A DNA stretch of 52,423 nt from Cyanobacteria bacterium REEB67. Lineage in GTDB: Bacteria > Cyanobacteriota > Vampirovibrionia > Obscuribacterales > Obscuribacteraceae. The notes beneath the pieces are model-generated. The model worked only from the letters and a program-made list of their open reading frames with translations. It was not told where the DNA came from and ran no database searches. The position numbers and the translations under genes are program-made. Numbering within the stretch: position 1 is the stretch's first letter; each line of letters starts with the position of its first letter. This document shows, one piece after another, positions 1 through 8,544 of the stretch. The stretch is from positions 1-52,423 of the forward strand of contig JAGXAB010000047.1 of the NCBI GenBank assembly GCA_018971775.1. Direction: 5' to 3'.

Positions 1-445
1 CGCATACTCTCTGGCAAATACTAAAATCAGAACATCCGGTTTTGGTTTGTTGACTAAGCAACTACATTTCAAAGCCGGATACCCCTTTTTGGCAAGACTG
101 CCTGTCGCATATTTCGCCCATATGCAGCCTCTTTAAATGTCGCCCAACAGTTGTCTGATTTTCAACTGTATGGATTAGTAATCTGGGGTTTTAGCTAAGG
201 GCGAGAAATCTCGAAAGTCTAATGTTATATCGGTGGGCGCGTTCAAAAGGCCTTTTGCTCGTACTAAATCTGCGACGGAAGAATATTCCGTTGTCGGGGC
301 CAGGCTCAAGCAAATCGAGCAGGATCCGCACCGGCATCAGTATAATTTCGACCTTCTCGACGATATGCATTTGCCGCAGGTAGTCTGACTTGCCGGCGCG
401 GTCAATAGTTGATTGGTGGTATCGCATATGGTGCTTCTTGGCGCC
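1..445. other. leading stretch without a supported gene
   Basis: No reading frame here has a convincing start, ribosome binding site or recognisable protein. A 103-codon minus-strand frame (191-502) runs through the terminator hairpin at 446-491 and has a composition unlike a folded protein, so it was not called. The segment probably is the 3' flank of the minus-strand gene that ends at 527, plus intergenic DNA leading to a neighbour outside the window. Confidence 0.5.
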
Positions 446-491
446 AAAAAAAAGAGAAGGGAGTCTTTCGATTTTGAAAGTCTCCCTTCTC
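446..491 (-). terminator. Rho-independent terminator of the deoxyribosyltransferase-Nudix gene
   Basis: Read on the minus strand, two 16-base arms (476-491 and 454-469) pair with a single central mismatch around a 6-base loop, and are followed directly by an uninterrupted run of T (453 down to 446). It lies 36 bases past the stop of the minus-strand gene at 527. The arm length and T-tract make it one of the clearest intrinsic terminators in the window. Confidence 0.9.
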
Positions 492-526
492 GCTAATGGC
501 AAATCAGCTGGTGGAAATTGCCCCTG

Positions 527-1699
527 TCAGACGGTCAGAGTCTGGGCCAGCACGGTCGTGAGGATACCGATTGTTGCCCAATCGACGAAGTTTGCTTCGT
601 TGATCTCTTGGAGAGAGCGGACGCGGGGATAAGTGCGTTCGCTCTCGCTGGCAACGCCAAAGCTTACGCCATCGGCTTCCAGCTTGCGCAAAGAGGCGAC
701 CTCTTCGGCCGTCAGCTCGACCGAGTAGACGTGGGCGCGGTGACCGGAGAGGGTGGCGGCAATCTGACGAGCACCGTGCATTCGGACGCGTGCGGCGTCA
801 AACTCCAGCCCGAGCTCTTGCTTCAATTCGGAAGCGGCGGTCTGACGCGGATCTTTGTCCGGATTGAAGCTCGAGCCACCCGGATTTTCCCAGGCGTAAG
901 CATCATCGGACACCGCCGGCGTGCGATATTCGCGAATCAGGGCAAAGAGCGTCTCCTGCGGCGCAGCGCCGGCTGGACGGTGCCAGGCAACGGTCAGGCA
1001 AACGTCCGGGCGCGATATCACCACTTCGTTTGTCTTGTGGCGGTTTTCGGAAGGGACGAACATGTCCACCTTGAGCGCCCAGTAGAGGCCAAACTTCGCA
1101 CCGATGCGCAGCACCCATTTGACCTGGGCGCCGTGCAGCTCGATACCGGCTTTTGTCTGAGCCCTGTACCAGTTCTGGAAGGACGCAGTTTGCCAGATAT
1201 GCAGAGGCACTTGAGCCGCACCACCTTTACGTTCGGCACCACCGCCCAGTGACGTGACGACCGCTTTGAGCAGGGCGGCCAGGTCGTTGAAGGTGGGGAC
1301 GTCGTTTTTGGCGGCGTATTTGAGCTGGTAGGAGACGTGAGCGGCGCCGTCCGGAGCACCGACGAAAAGCCTGGCCGGGTCGAGGGACGCCCAGATGCCG
1401 TATTCGGTATTGGTCGTCAGAGCCGGCATGGTGGCCATGTCGCGCGCTATCCAGAAGGCGATTATGTCCGAGCTGTTCTGAGCGTCGAGCTCCCACTGCA
1501 TCTGTTGCACGTAGTCAGGGCGGACGCCGTCTCGTGCCTCGGGCACGAAGACGACGCCGTCATAACCGATCTCGCCGAGCAGGCGCAGGGCCTCCGGTCG
1601 CCACGATGGTGTGTCCTTAAGGCGCGGTGTCGGGCCTGCCAGGAAGACAGACTTGACGATCGTGGACGGGATGGTTTCTCCTGCGTGGATTACTTGCAT
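527..1699 (-). CDS. nucleoside 2-deoxyribosyltransferase-like / Nudix hydrolase fusion
   Basis: A 390-residue two-domain protein. Residues about 15-130 resemble the nucleoside 2-deoxyribosyltransferase-like fold: a first strand ending in LAGPTPR, a WRPEAL helix, then a TNTEYG motif in which E99 sits where these enzymes carry the nucleophilic Glu. Residues about 215-360 look like a Nudix domain, with a degenerate Nudix box around 281-297 ending ASELKQELGL; E291 and the later Glu of the REUxEExGU signature are kept, but its Arg is replaced by Ser. The family chemistry would be glycosidic bond exchange or cleavage on (deoxy)nucleosides and hydrolysis of a nucleoside-diphosphate-linked substrate, which suggests salvage or sanitation of modified nucleotides. 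No signal peptide, so cytosolic. It is a single-gene unit with its own terminator; the upstream minus-strand thioredoxin ends 93 bases before it and could be co-transcribed. Substrate unknown. Confidence 0.75.
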   Translation of the reverse strand: MQVIHAGETIPSTIVKSVFLAGPTPRLKDTPSWRPEALRLLGEIGYDGVVFVPEARDGVRPDYVQQMQWELDAQNSSDIIAFWIARDMATMPALTTNTEYGIWASLDPARLFVGAPDGAAHVSYQLKYAAKNDVPTFNDLAALLKAVVTSLGGGAERKGGAAQVPLHIWQTASFQNWYRAQTKAGIELHGAQVKWVLRIGAKFGLYWALKVDMFVPSENRHKTNEVVISRPDVCLTVAWHRPAGAAPQETLFALIREYRTPAVSDDAYAWENPGGSSFNPDKDPRQTAASELKQELGLEFDAARVRMHGARQIAATLSGHRAHVYSVELTAEEVASLRKLEADGVSFGVASESERTYPRVRSLQEINEANFVDWATIGILTTVLAQTLTV

Positions 1700-1792
1700 G
1701 TGCTTTTTACCTTCGGTTCGCAGTGGTCCGGTTCGGTAATTTATGCCTGCTCTCGTCCCGGCCGAATGTTCAGCCGAGAAGCGAGGGGCCGT

Positions 1793-2362
1793 TTAACCGA
1801 GAAGATACGGGTGTTCTTCGCCGCTTCGGTCGGTGTTCTGGCTGGATGCGGCGGACTTGGCTTCAAGCTCGCGCAGGATTTCACCGACTTCGTCGAGCTG
1901 GACGAGGCCGACGCGGACGATCTGGGTCTTTGTCGAGGGCTCGATGAAGAACGTGGTCGGGATCTTTTTCACATCGCCGACGCGGGCGAGATGATCGAAG
2001 TCGTCGCAGTCGGCGGAGAAGAAGCGTGCCTTGGCGGCATACTTGGCGGCAGCGTGCTGGAAGATCGGCGCCTGAGCCTTGCAACCGGGGCACCAGCTGG
2101 TGTGGAACTCGACAATCATGGGCAGATTGCTCTCGCTGCGCAGCAGAAGCTCTTCCCAGTTGTCATCGTCGAGGGCGGTGAGGGCGACCCGGGGGCCGGC
2201 ATTTGCCGCTGTTGAGGTGTTGTCTTCATCTCCGACAGTGCCGTCGAACTCGTCGTTGTCGATCGAGACGGAGGCATGGCCCGAGGTGGGCTTCTGGCGG
2301 AGGTTGGCGATCAGGACAAGGGCGGCGAGGGCGATCGCGCCACCAATCAGGTAGGGAAACAT
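1793..2362 (-). CDS. membrane-anchored thioredoxin-like protein
   Basis: A 189-residue protein with an N-terminal hydrophobic helix (about residues 3-20), an acidic Thr/Ser-rich linker (25-60) and a thioredoxin domain (65-165). The active site is W-C91-P-G-C94, and the cis-proline context is KKIPTTFF. It is likely held in the cytoplasmic membrane with the domain outside, acting as thiol-disulfide oxidoreductase on envelope proteins. CPGC differs from the CGPC of cytosolic thioredoxin, and the inner dipeptide tunes redox potential in this family. The start ATG at 2362 gives the expected anchor. It lies upstream of the Nudix fusion on the same strand with a 93-base gap, so the two may share a transcript; no functional link is obvious. 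Confidence 0.85.
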   Translation of the reverse strand: MFPYLIGGAIALAALVLIANLRQKPTSGHASVSIDNDEFDGTVGDEDNTSTAANAGPRVALTALDDDNWEELLLRSESNLPMIVEFHTSWCPGCKAQAPIFQHAAAKYAAKARFFSADCDDFDHLARVGDVKKIPTTFFIEPSTKTQIVRVGLVQLDEVGEILRELEAKSAASSQNTDRSGEEHPYLLG

Positions 2363-2863
2363 GATGTAACTCCATTCAATCCCTGGACGGGAGTATTGTT
2401 TGTGGGGTTGCTAAGAAGCAAGGACAAGAAGCCGGAACAGACGAATGCGGTGCTGTTGATAGCTTTGACCGAGGCCGTGCTACTACTCTGAACGGCTCGA
2501 ATTGAGCGGGGCAGGTTTAAGGCATCTCGATTTGGCTTTTGTTGTCTGTTCTGGGGGAGGGTTTTCTTGTAAGAAGAAAAGGGTGTTTAGACCGTGACCC
2601 TAGTTTTAAAGACACAGATAGTTCAAGCTTCTTGAGAGCCTCTTTAAGAGCCTTAACTACATTTCTTCTAGATCTTGCGAGGCTAGCGCATTTGGATCTC
2701 TTGGAATCCTTGCTCGCCGTTTCCTTTCGAAGGTGGCGACGCTAGGGAAGCCAAGCGATTGCTGTCTTGATAGTGAAACTTTCCCTGGCGTGTATCATTC
2801 ACTTAGGTATCAGAGAAGTCGGATTTCGACTATCGAATCTTAATTACATGCGTGGAAAAGCTC
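2363..2863. other. divergent intergenic region, about 500 bases
   Basis: It separates the minus-strand thioredoxin from the plus-strand HD gene and should hold both promoters. Short dyads are visible, for example AGTCG-N5-CGACT at about 2818-2832 just before the HD gene, and the following TATCGAAT at 2831 matches the core word of the 42-base repeat elements elsewhere, but as one isolated copy. The 68-codon plus-strand frame at 2539-2745 has no ribosome binding site or protein-like composition and was not called. Confidence 0.5.
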
Positions 2864-3424
2864 ATGACAGAATCAAAACCAGCGGCCATTGACGAGGTCG
2901 GCTTGCTCCTCAAGGTGTTGAGATTTGCTGCCGACAAACATAAGCACCAGCGCCGCAAAGACAGAGAGCGTACCCCTTATATCAACCATCCGATCGACGT
3001 GGCCGAAAGGATCTGGAATCATGGCCAATTTCACGACATAAATGCTGTCTGCGGAGCTCTTTTGCATGACACTGTCGAGGACACGGATGCCAGTTTTGAA
3101 GAAATCGAAGCGCTGTTCGGCAAGGCGATAACCGATATCGTCCGCGAAGTAACCGACGACAAATCTCTGCCCAAGGCCGCGCGTAAACAAGCCCAGATCG
3201 ACCATGGCCCTCATCTGAGCGTCGCCGCTCGGCACATCAAGCTCGGCGATAAGACTTCGAATGTCACCGATGTCTGTCGCTCCGCTCCCCCAGACTGGAC
3301 GAAGGAGCGCTGCAGTGAATATCTGACCTGGACAGAGAAGGTTGTCAGCACTATCAGTGGTACCAATAAAGGCATGGAAGCCGATTATTACGCCATTCTC
3401 GAGGAAGCGCGACGAGAGTCTTGA
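2864..3424 (+). CDS. HD-domain (p)ppGpp hydrolase-like protein (SpoT-HD / MESH1 type)
   Basis: A 186-residue stand-alone HD domain with the signature set of RelA/SpoT hydrolase domains: HKHQRRKDRERTPYINHP near residues 26-43 (metal ligand H42 region), the LLHDTVED metal centre (H68-D69), and IKLGDKTSN (Asp of the KLxDxxxN motif). Length fits small alarmone hydrolases (about 180-200 residues), and there is no synthetase, TGS or ACT domain. Expected reaction: Mn-dependent removal of pyrophosphate from the 3' position of (p)ppGpp or of a related nucleotide, in the cytosol. I start at ATG 2864, because GGAAAAG lies at the right distance before it, rather than at the in-frame GTG at 2852, which has no such site. 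It stands alone, followed by tRNA-Asp after about 170 bases. Confidence 0.85.
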   Translation: MTESKPAAIDEVGLLLKVLRFAADKHKHQRRKDRERTPYINHPIDVAERIWNHGQFHDINAVCGALLHDTVEDTDASFEEIEALFGKAITDIVREVTDDKSLPKAARKQAQIDHGPHLSVAARHIKLGDKTSNVTDVCRSAPPDWTKERCSEYLTWTEKVVSTISGTNKGMEADYYAILEEARRES

Positions 3425-3592
3425 GCTAAGTCTGATAACAGCGTGATAAATTCTTAAGGCGATTTCACTGTTAAGGCCTTGCCACAAACGGTTACCAAAT
3501 CTGGATGCCCCGACGCGCTATGTTATACTTCCTAGTCCTTGTTGGACATATGCAACGTCTTGGACCCCAGTATGTTGTGTTTGCCGAATTCT

Positions 3593-3669
3593 GGGATTGT
3601 AGCTCAGTTGGTTAGAGCGCCTGCCTGTCACGTAGGAGGTCGCGGGTTCGAGTCCCGTCAGTCCCGCCA
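3593..3669 (+). tRNA. tRNA-Asp (anticodon GTC)
   Basis: A 77-base cloverleaf. The acceptor arm GGGATTG (3593-3599) pairs with CAGTCCC (one G-T pair). The D-arm contains AGCTCAGTTGGTTAGAGC, the anticodon stem is CCTGC/GTAGG around loop CTGTCAC giving anticodon GTC, and the T-arm is GCGGGTTCGAGTCCCGT. The 3' CCA is encoded (3667-3669). The T-arm word CGAGTCCCGTCA (3649-3660) recurs at 51184-51195 in a non-tRNA hairpin. Confidence 0.97.
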
Positions 3670-3775
3670 TTTTATTATTTTGCAATATTTTTGCAGCCCA
3701 GAAAGCGCTTTTCAGGGCACAATAGCTACTGGATGAAATTCTTGGCCCTTTGAATTCTTTCCTAGCAGGTGTGTT

Positions 3776-5356
3776 GTGGCAGCGTTTGCCGAGCTATTAA
3801 ATCCGGTCCATTCACCAGAAAAGACAAAAATTCTGGAGGCAATCGCCACGCATGGTCCGCGTATCGTGCCAGTCGAAGTTGCCGCCAGTACGGGTATGGC
3901 ACTGCCGGCGGTGATGGCCGAGCTCAACACGATTGCTTCCGAAACCAACGCCCATCTGGAAGTCACCGAAAAAGGCAATATCGCTTACCTTTTCCAGCCG
4001 AATCTGGCGCAAGCTTATACCGCTAATGCCGGTCGCGAGATTTTCCGCTCGATCGGTCGTGTCCTGGCCAATGTCTCAATAATTGTATTGCGTGCCTTTT
4101 GCGCTTTGATGTTCTTCCTCGTGCGAATATCTTTCGGACTGGCCTTGATCCTTGGCTTCGTCTTCATTGTTGTCCTTGTTGTCGTCGTCGTGATTGCTCT
4201 CCTCAAAGGCATGGACAGCGATAGTGGCGGGGGCGGCGATGGTGGTGGCTTCGATTTTGATTTTGGCTCGCTCTTCGATTTTGGCTGGGGCGGCGGTTAT
4301 TATTCGCGCCCTTTTTATATGTACTGGCTCTGGGACTGGATTTGGGACTGGTTCTTTTTCTGGCGATATGTCAGTCCGGATGAGCGTTATTACAACGAGC
4401 CGGTGAGCAGTTACGATGCCGGCTATGGAAAAGTCGGTGAAGAAAAAGAGAAGAAATCAAACTTTCTAATGAATGTTTTTTCTTACCTTTTCGGCGACGG
4501 CGACCCAAATAAAAACTTTGAAGAGCTTGAGTGGCAGACGCTCGCCCAGGTAATCGAAAGCAATCAAGGTGTTGTCACCGCCGAGATGCTCGCTCCCTAC
4601 GCCGGTGAAGACCCCAAAGACGAAGACTGGATGGTGCATGTATTGCAGCGCTACAACGGCATACCGGAAGTGACAGAAGCCGGTGGCATTGTGTACACTT
4701 TCCCTGCTTTCCAGATCCAGGGCTTGCCTGCATCTGGTGGCGCCGGCGGTGCCGTTAATTTTGACCCGGCCGCTCCAGTAAATCAAGATCAAATGAGCGG
4801 TGCCGATCTAAACAATCTCTACCGCAATCATCTCAAGCGGCAAACTGTAAGCAAAACCAGCGAAACCAAAAAGCTCCATATCGATCGAGCTTTAACTAAG
4901 AAAACTTGGAATTTCATGTCTGTTGACGGCGGCTCTCTGACTGCAATCATCATGTTTGGTTTGACGATTCTGACCGGGTCGGCTTTCATTCTTGCACACA
5001 GCATGGCCCTTTACGGTATAGCCACTTTTATTCCGGCTGCCGTTACCGCGCATGTCATCATACCGGCCGTCTGGGCTGCTTTTACTTATGGTCTCCTATT
5101 TTTCCTTGTGCCTGGTGTGCGTTACGCCGTCTACAAGATGATCAATGACGGCATCGAAGCCTCCAACACCGCCAAGCTCGAATACGCAGCCCAATTAGCC
5201 AATCCTTCCCCCGAGCTGGCCAAAAAGCTCGATGACGCGCGGGTGATTCGCATCGGCGGTATGGCATCCGGTCCCGATAAAACCGTCTATACAACCGAAA
5301 AAGACGCCATCGATCAAGAGACCGATGACGATTATCGTTTGCCGCCTTCGCACTGA
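3776..5356 (+). CDS. conserved membrane protein with two copies of a winged-helix-like domain
   Basis: 526 residues, function unknown. Two homologous soluble domains are visible: residues 17-74, ending EVTEKGNIAYLF, and 253-309, ending EVTEAGGIVYTF. Each has the helix-helix-beta-hairpin pattern of a winged helix. Between them lie one or two membrane helices (about 97-142), a Gly/Asp-rich stretch (148-175) and a remarkable aromatic segment at 178-197 very rich in Trp, Tyr and Phe. Two or three more membrane helices follow at about 380-455. The GTG start at 3776 is used, preceded by an AGGTG-like site. It lies 106 bases downstream of tRNA-Asp and 99 bases upstream of the zincin-like gene on the same strand, so those two could form a unit. 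A DNA-binding role is not implied, since such small winged folds also mediate protein contacts. Confidence 0.8.
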   Translation: MAAFAELLNPVHSPEKTKILEAIATHGPRIVPVEVAASTGMALPAVMAELNTIASETNAHLEVTEKGNIAYLFQPNLAQAYTANAGREIFRSIGRVLANVSIIVLRAFCALMFFLVRISFGLALILGFVFIVVLVVVVVIALLKGMDSDSGGGGDGGGFDFDFGSLFDFGWGGGYYSRPFYMYWLWDWIWDWFFFWRYVSPDERYYNEPVSSYDAGYGKVGEEKEKKSNFLMNVFSYLFGDGDPNKNFEELEWQTLAQVIESNQGVVTAEMLAPYAGEDPKDEDWMVHVLQRYNGIPEVTEAGGIVYTFPAFQIQGLPASGGAGGAVNFDPAAPVNQDQMSGADLNNLYRNHLKRQTVSKTSETKKLHIDRALTKKTWNFMSVDGGSLTAIIMFGLTILTGSAFILAHSMALYGIATFIPAAVTAHVIIPAVWAAFTYGLLFFLVPGVRYAVYKMINDGIEASNTAKLEYAAQLANPSPELAKKLDDARVIRIGGMASGPDKTVYTTEKDAIDQETDDDYRLPPSH

Positions 5357-5455
5357 AGTAAAAGGGGCGCCCGGGCAAATTTTACCGTCCTCATTAGTAG
5401 TTTTACTATTTGCGCCTTCTCTGTCCGAAGGTACGCTCTTTTGCATATATAGATT

Positions 5456-7645
5456 TTGAGCAAATCAAAAGCAGCACATCTCATGTCCTATCCCGGCGAC
5501 ATCCCACCCGCAGATAGCGGTCCGCATACGCAAATGTCCGGTCCCGTAGGGGCCGCGCCCGGCGGCGGCGACTTTGCGCCAGCTCAATCCGGCAGTCTGG
5601 CGCGCATCATTAGCTCGACCAGCATCGGCAAAAGTGTCTGGGATAAGGTCGATCTGGCCTACCGTCAGTTGAAAAATATCGGCGGATCAGCCGGAGGGCT
5701 ATTAAATGTCCGGCCCAATCCCAAGGCTCCTACCGCAGATCAGTTGATTGCCAGGGCCCGTCAGTCGGATAAGATTTTGGTGCGCCTCCTGGCCAGACAG
5801 GGGCGCTATGCTGAAGTGGCGCGTCTTGCCGCCATGACCGACTGCGAAGAAATTGCCAACCTGGCGATGGTGCGTTTGATCGAAGCGGAAGAGGATCAAG
5901 TCGATCTGATCGAAACCCTCGCCCGGGGTGAAAGCAGAGCTGCTTCCCTGGCGCTTTTTGGCTTGCTCAATACCGGCTACAGCGATCTGGCCCGTGAGAT
6001 TTTCGTTCAGCGTATGGCCGACGGCAGCCTCTGTCGCATGGTAGAAAGCAGCTTGACGACTGCTTTTACATTGCTGGCATTTGCTGGAAGATTAGACCAG
6101 AAAACCGGCCTCAATTTTAGCCGCACTTACTTTGACCCGATCTGGTCTTCGGTAAATAATACGCCGCGCGAACTGGTCAGATTTTTGGGCGAAATACTCG
6201 GCGATCCAGATCCGCTCGGCGGGCGCTGTGTCGCTATGCACAGCGATTGCATACCGCAAGAAATCAAACTGATGGTCATCTCTCTTTTGACCGCCTGTTC
6301 GCCGGAGGCGCGTGAACGCTCGCTTTGCTACGCAGCGTCCGACACTGATGACGTGGTGGCACGTCTGGCCACCGGATTGCTGATCGACTACTGGGGCTCG
6401 CCGGAAGGCTGTTTGCCAGCCAATCTACATTACTTTCCGATGCTCAATATGAGCTTGCTTTTTTATCTCTGTAATCTCAGTGCTGCTTTCAAATGGCCGG
6501 CCCCTGTCGATTTTGACCATTATCAACAAGCTCTCGACCGGATCGACGAGGAGCTGGCAGGACTCGATCCCAATTTTCGCGGTGATTTGCGCAGACGCTC
6601 GCTGGATATCGAGCGCGAGGGTCTGGTCAAGGAAGTCGACGCCATTGTCGAACGTCGTCTGCGCTCGCTGCAGGCCCTCGTCAATAACATTTGCGGCCTG
6701 CTCAATCTGCCCAATCCCCAGCTCGAAATCGGCCAGGGTAGTTTCATGGCCGCCTACATCATCGGCCGCGGTCGGATTAAGGTGACGGCGAAGCTCTTCC
6801 TCGATGACGAGCCGCTCTCCATCGATTTGATGTCTACGCTTCTGCACGAAATCGGTCATATGGAGCAGGACATGCTTGTCATTCGCCTGATGGCGGATGA
6901 TTTGAATTTGATTTTCGGACATCATTCCAAGTTATTGCGACCTTTGATGGAGCGGTATGCGGACTGCATCGGCTACGCTCCCGATCCGATGTTTTTGCTC
7001 GGCGTGCTGCGCCTCAGAGCCGATCAACCTTTGAGTCCGGCAGACAGAGCCAGGGCCGGGCGTTTGATAGACTCAAGCTATAAAACAGAGAATGGTCATC
7101 GCACCGGTAAGCTGGTCGAGGCGCGCATTGACCATCTTGAAAAATCGCAGCTCATGCTCGCCGGCGCGCAGTGTGACCGACAATTGCTCAGTTGTCTGGC
7201 CGATAGCAGGGCGATTCAGTCGCTCTTCAAGCAGGGGCAGATACCAGCAGTAGTGCAGGATGAAATTGCCGACTGCCAGCGTGAATTTGTCGAAGTGATG
7301 CACGATTATTTACAACAGACTGCGCAGGATTTTGCCTTCGTAAAGTCGCCCGGCAATGCCCCGAGCAGTGCTCTGCCAATGGCGATGATTGGCGGCCGGC
7401 GCTACGATCTGATTGAAATGGCCCAGCGCATCCTGAGCAGCCGGGCTCCGGACGGGCTCTTATGGATAGTCGATCGGCTCAAGCATTTGCTCATCGAAGT
7501 ATTGAAGGAAGAGGGTAAAATTTTGCGTTCACGCCTCAGTGATATCCGTCGGCAGGGATACCACGAGGAAGAGGCCTATGTCATCTCGGACCGGGCCGAA
7601 GTGATCGTCAATGCTTTGCGACGCAACTGGTATCGGGTCACCTGA
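5456..7645 (+). CDS. large helical cytosolic protein with HEIGH zinc-metallopeptidase-like motif
   Basis: 729 residues, not recognised as a named family. Residues about 90-340 are helical and repeat-like (Ala/Leu-rich, HEAT or TPR-like spacing). Residues about 400-560 carry a probable zincin core: STLLHEIGHMEQD with H464, E465 and H468, and a Glu/Asp-rich helix about 35 residues later (RPLMERYADCIGYAP) that could provide the third ligand. No signal peptide or membrane helix is visible, so if it is a peptidase it is intracellular. The start is TTG at 5456; ATG at 5483 is an alternative, and neither has a strong ribosome binding site. The next gene (AlkA-like) starts 9 bases after the stop, which suggests co-transcription, although no functional link is evident. 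Peptidase activity is inferred from one motif only. Confidence 0.75.
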   Translation: MSKSKAAHLMSYPGDIPPADSGPHTQMSGPVGAAPGGGDFAPAQSGSLARIISSTSIGKSVWDKVDLAYRQLKNIGGSAGGLLNVRPNPKAPTADQLIARARQSDKILVRLLARQGRYAEVARLAAMTDCEEIANLAMVRLIEAEEDQVDLIETLARGESRAASLALFGLLNTGYSDLAREIFVQRMADGSLCRMVESSLTTAFTLLAFAGRLDQKTGLNFSRTYFDPIWSSVNNTPRELVRFLGEILGDPDPLGGRCVAMHSDCIPQEIKLMVISLLTACSPEARERSLCYAASDTDDVVARLATGLLIDYWGSPEGCLPANLHYFPMLNMSLLFYLCNLSAAFKWPAPVDFDHYQQALDRIDEELAGLDPNFRGDLRRRSLDIEREGLVKEVDAIVERRLRSLQALVNNICGLLNLPNPQLEIGQGSFMAAYIIGRGRIKVTAKLFLDDEPLSIDLMSTLLHEIGHMEQDMLVIRLMADDLNLIFGHHSKLLRPLMERYADCIGYAPDPMFLLGVLRLRADQPLSPADRARAGRLIDSSYKTENGHRTGKLVEARIDHLEKSQLMLAGAQCDRQLLSCLADSRAIQSLFKQGQIPAVVQDEIADCQREFVEVMHDYLQQTAQDFAFVKSPGNAPSSALPMAMIGGRRYDLIEMAQRILSSRAPDGLLWIVDRLKHLLIEVLKEEGKILRSRLSDIRRQGYHEEEAYVISDRAEVIVNALRRNWYRVT

Positions 7646-7654
7646 GCGATAGAT

Positions 7655-8539
7655 TTGGATTTGATCGAAATAGCCTACAAACCGCCCTACGACTGGCGGA
7701 CGATGATGTCTTTTCTCGAGAGTCATGCCGTCGCCGGTGTCGAGGTTGTCGATCGCCCGAATGGTTGCTACAGTCGCACCCTGCTTGGCGCCGGAGGGAC
7801 TTCCGGCTGGCTTTCTGTGTGCAATAACGAACAGTCTTCTCGGCTGATAATCACCGTTTCGCCAGCACTCGCCGCTCAGGCGTCATCAATCACCGCCCTC
7901 GTCCGGCGTGCTTTCGACACCGATGTCGATCCTCTGGCAATCTCAGCTCAGTTAGGGCCGCTGGCGGCGGCCAATCCTGGACTTCGTTTGCCTGGTGTTT
8001 TCGACGGCTTCGAGCTTGCCGTGCGCACGATCCTTGGTCAACAGGTGACTGTTCGGGCCGGGACGACAATGGCGACCAGACTGGCGCGCAAATTTGGTGA
8101 ACCTTTCACGGCTGCGCCACCCGGCCTCGCCCTCGCCCTCGATCTTTTCACCCCTACGGCTATGCGCCTGGCGGCGGCCTCTCTTGAGGACTTTACCAGC
8201 CTGGGCATCATCCAGAGCCGCGCCAGAGCGATTATGGCGCTTGCTGCTGCTGTCGCCGATGGGCGGATTTCTTTGACCGTCGATAGCGACGCTGAGCTCC
8301 TCGCGGAGCAATTGAAGAGTCTGCCGGGTATTGGCGAATGGACCGCTCAGTTTGTTACGATGAGGTTGCTCGCAGTCGCTGATAGTTTTCCGTCGCGCGA
8401 TCTGGTGATCAAAAAGGCAGCTGGAGAGACTGATGAGAAAATACTTCTAGCTATGGCCGAAAAGTGGCGTCCCTGGCGGTCATACGCTGCCATGCACCTG
8501 TGGAAATCGGCGGCCAAATCTCTCAATCGAAGGGATTAA
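7655..8539 (+). CDS. alkA: DNA-3-methyladenine glycosylase II (AlkA family)
   Basis: 294 residues. Residues about 1-110 form the AlkA N-terminal domain (PPYDWRTMMSFL and following). Residues 115-290 are the HhH-GPD glycosylase domain, with FELAVRTILGQQV, the helix-hairpin-helix LPGIGEWTAQ, and catalytic D249 in the context SRDL. The enzyme removes alkylated bases such as 3-methyladenine from DNA in the cytosol, starting base excision repair. The start is TTG at 7655, 9 bases after the preceding stop. The hydrophobic start DLIEIAYKPPYDW matches the family N-terminus, so no shorter start is needed. It lacks the AraC-type and methyltransferase domains of Ada fusions. The signal-peptide gene downstream begins 5 bases after its stop. 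Confidence 0.92.
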   Translation: MDLIEIAYKPPYDWRTMMSFLESHAVAGVEVVDRPNGCYSRTLLGAGGTSGWLSVCNNEQSSRLIITVSPALAAQASSITALVRRAFDTDVDPLAISAQLGPLAAANPGLRLPGVFDGFELAVRTILGQQVTVRAGTTMATRLARKFGEPFTAAPPGLALALDLFTPTAMRLAAASLEDFTSLGIIQSRARAIMALAAAVADGRISLTVDSDAELLAEQLKSLPGIGEWTAQFVTMRLLAVADSFPSRDLVIKKAAGETDEKILLAMAEKWRPWRSYAAMHLWKSAAKSLNRRD

Positions 8540-8544
8540 AACAC

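Noticed and set aside
191..502. 103-codon minus-strand frame
   Set aside because: Its 5' part is the terminator hairpin of the upstream gene on the same strand, and the composition is not protein-like.
2831..2838. third copy of the periodic repeat element (single TATCGAAT)
   Set aside because: No second core at 42 bases and no inverted core at 44 bases; an isolated 8-base word is expected by chance.
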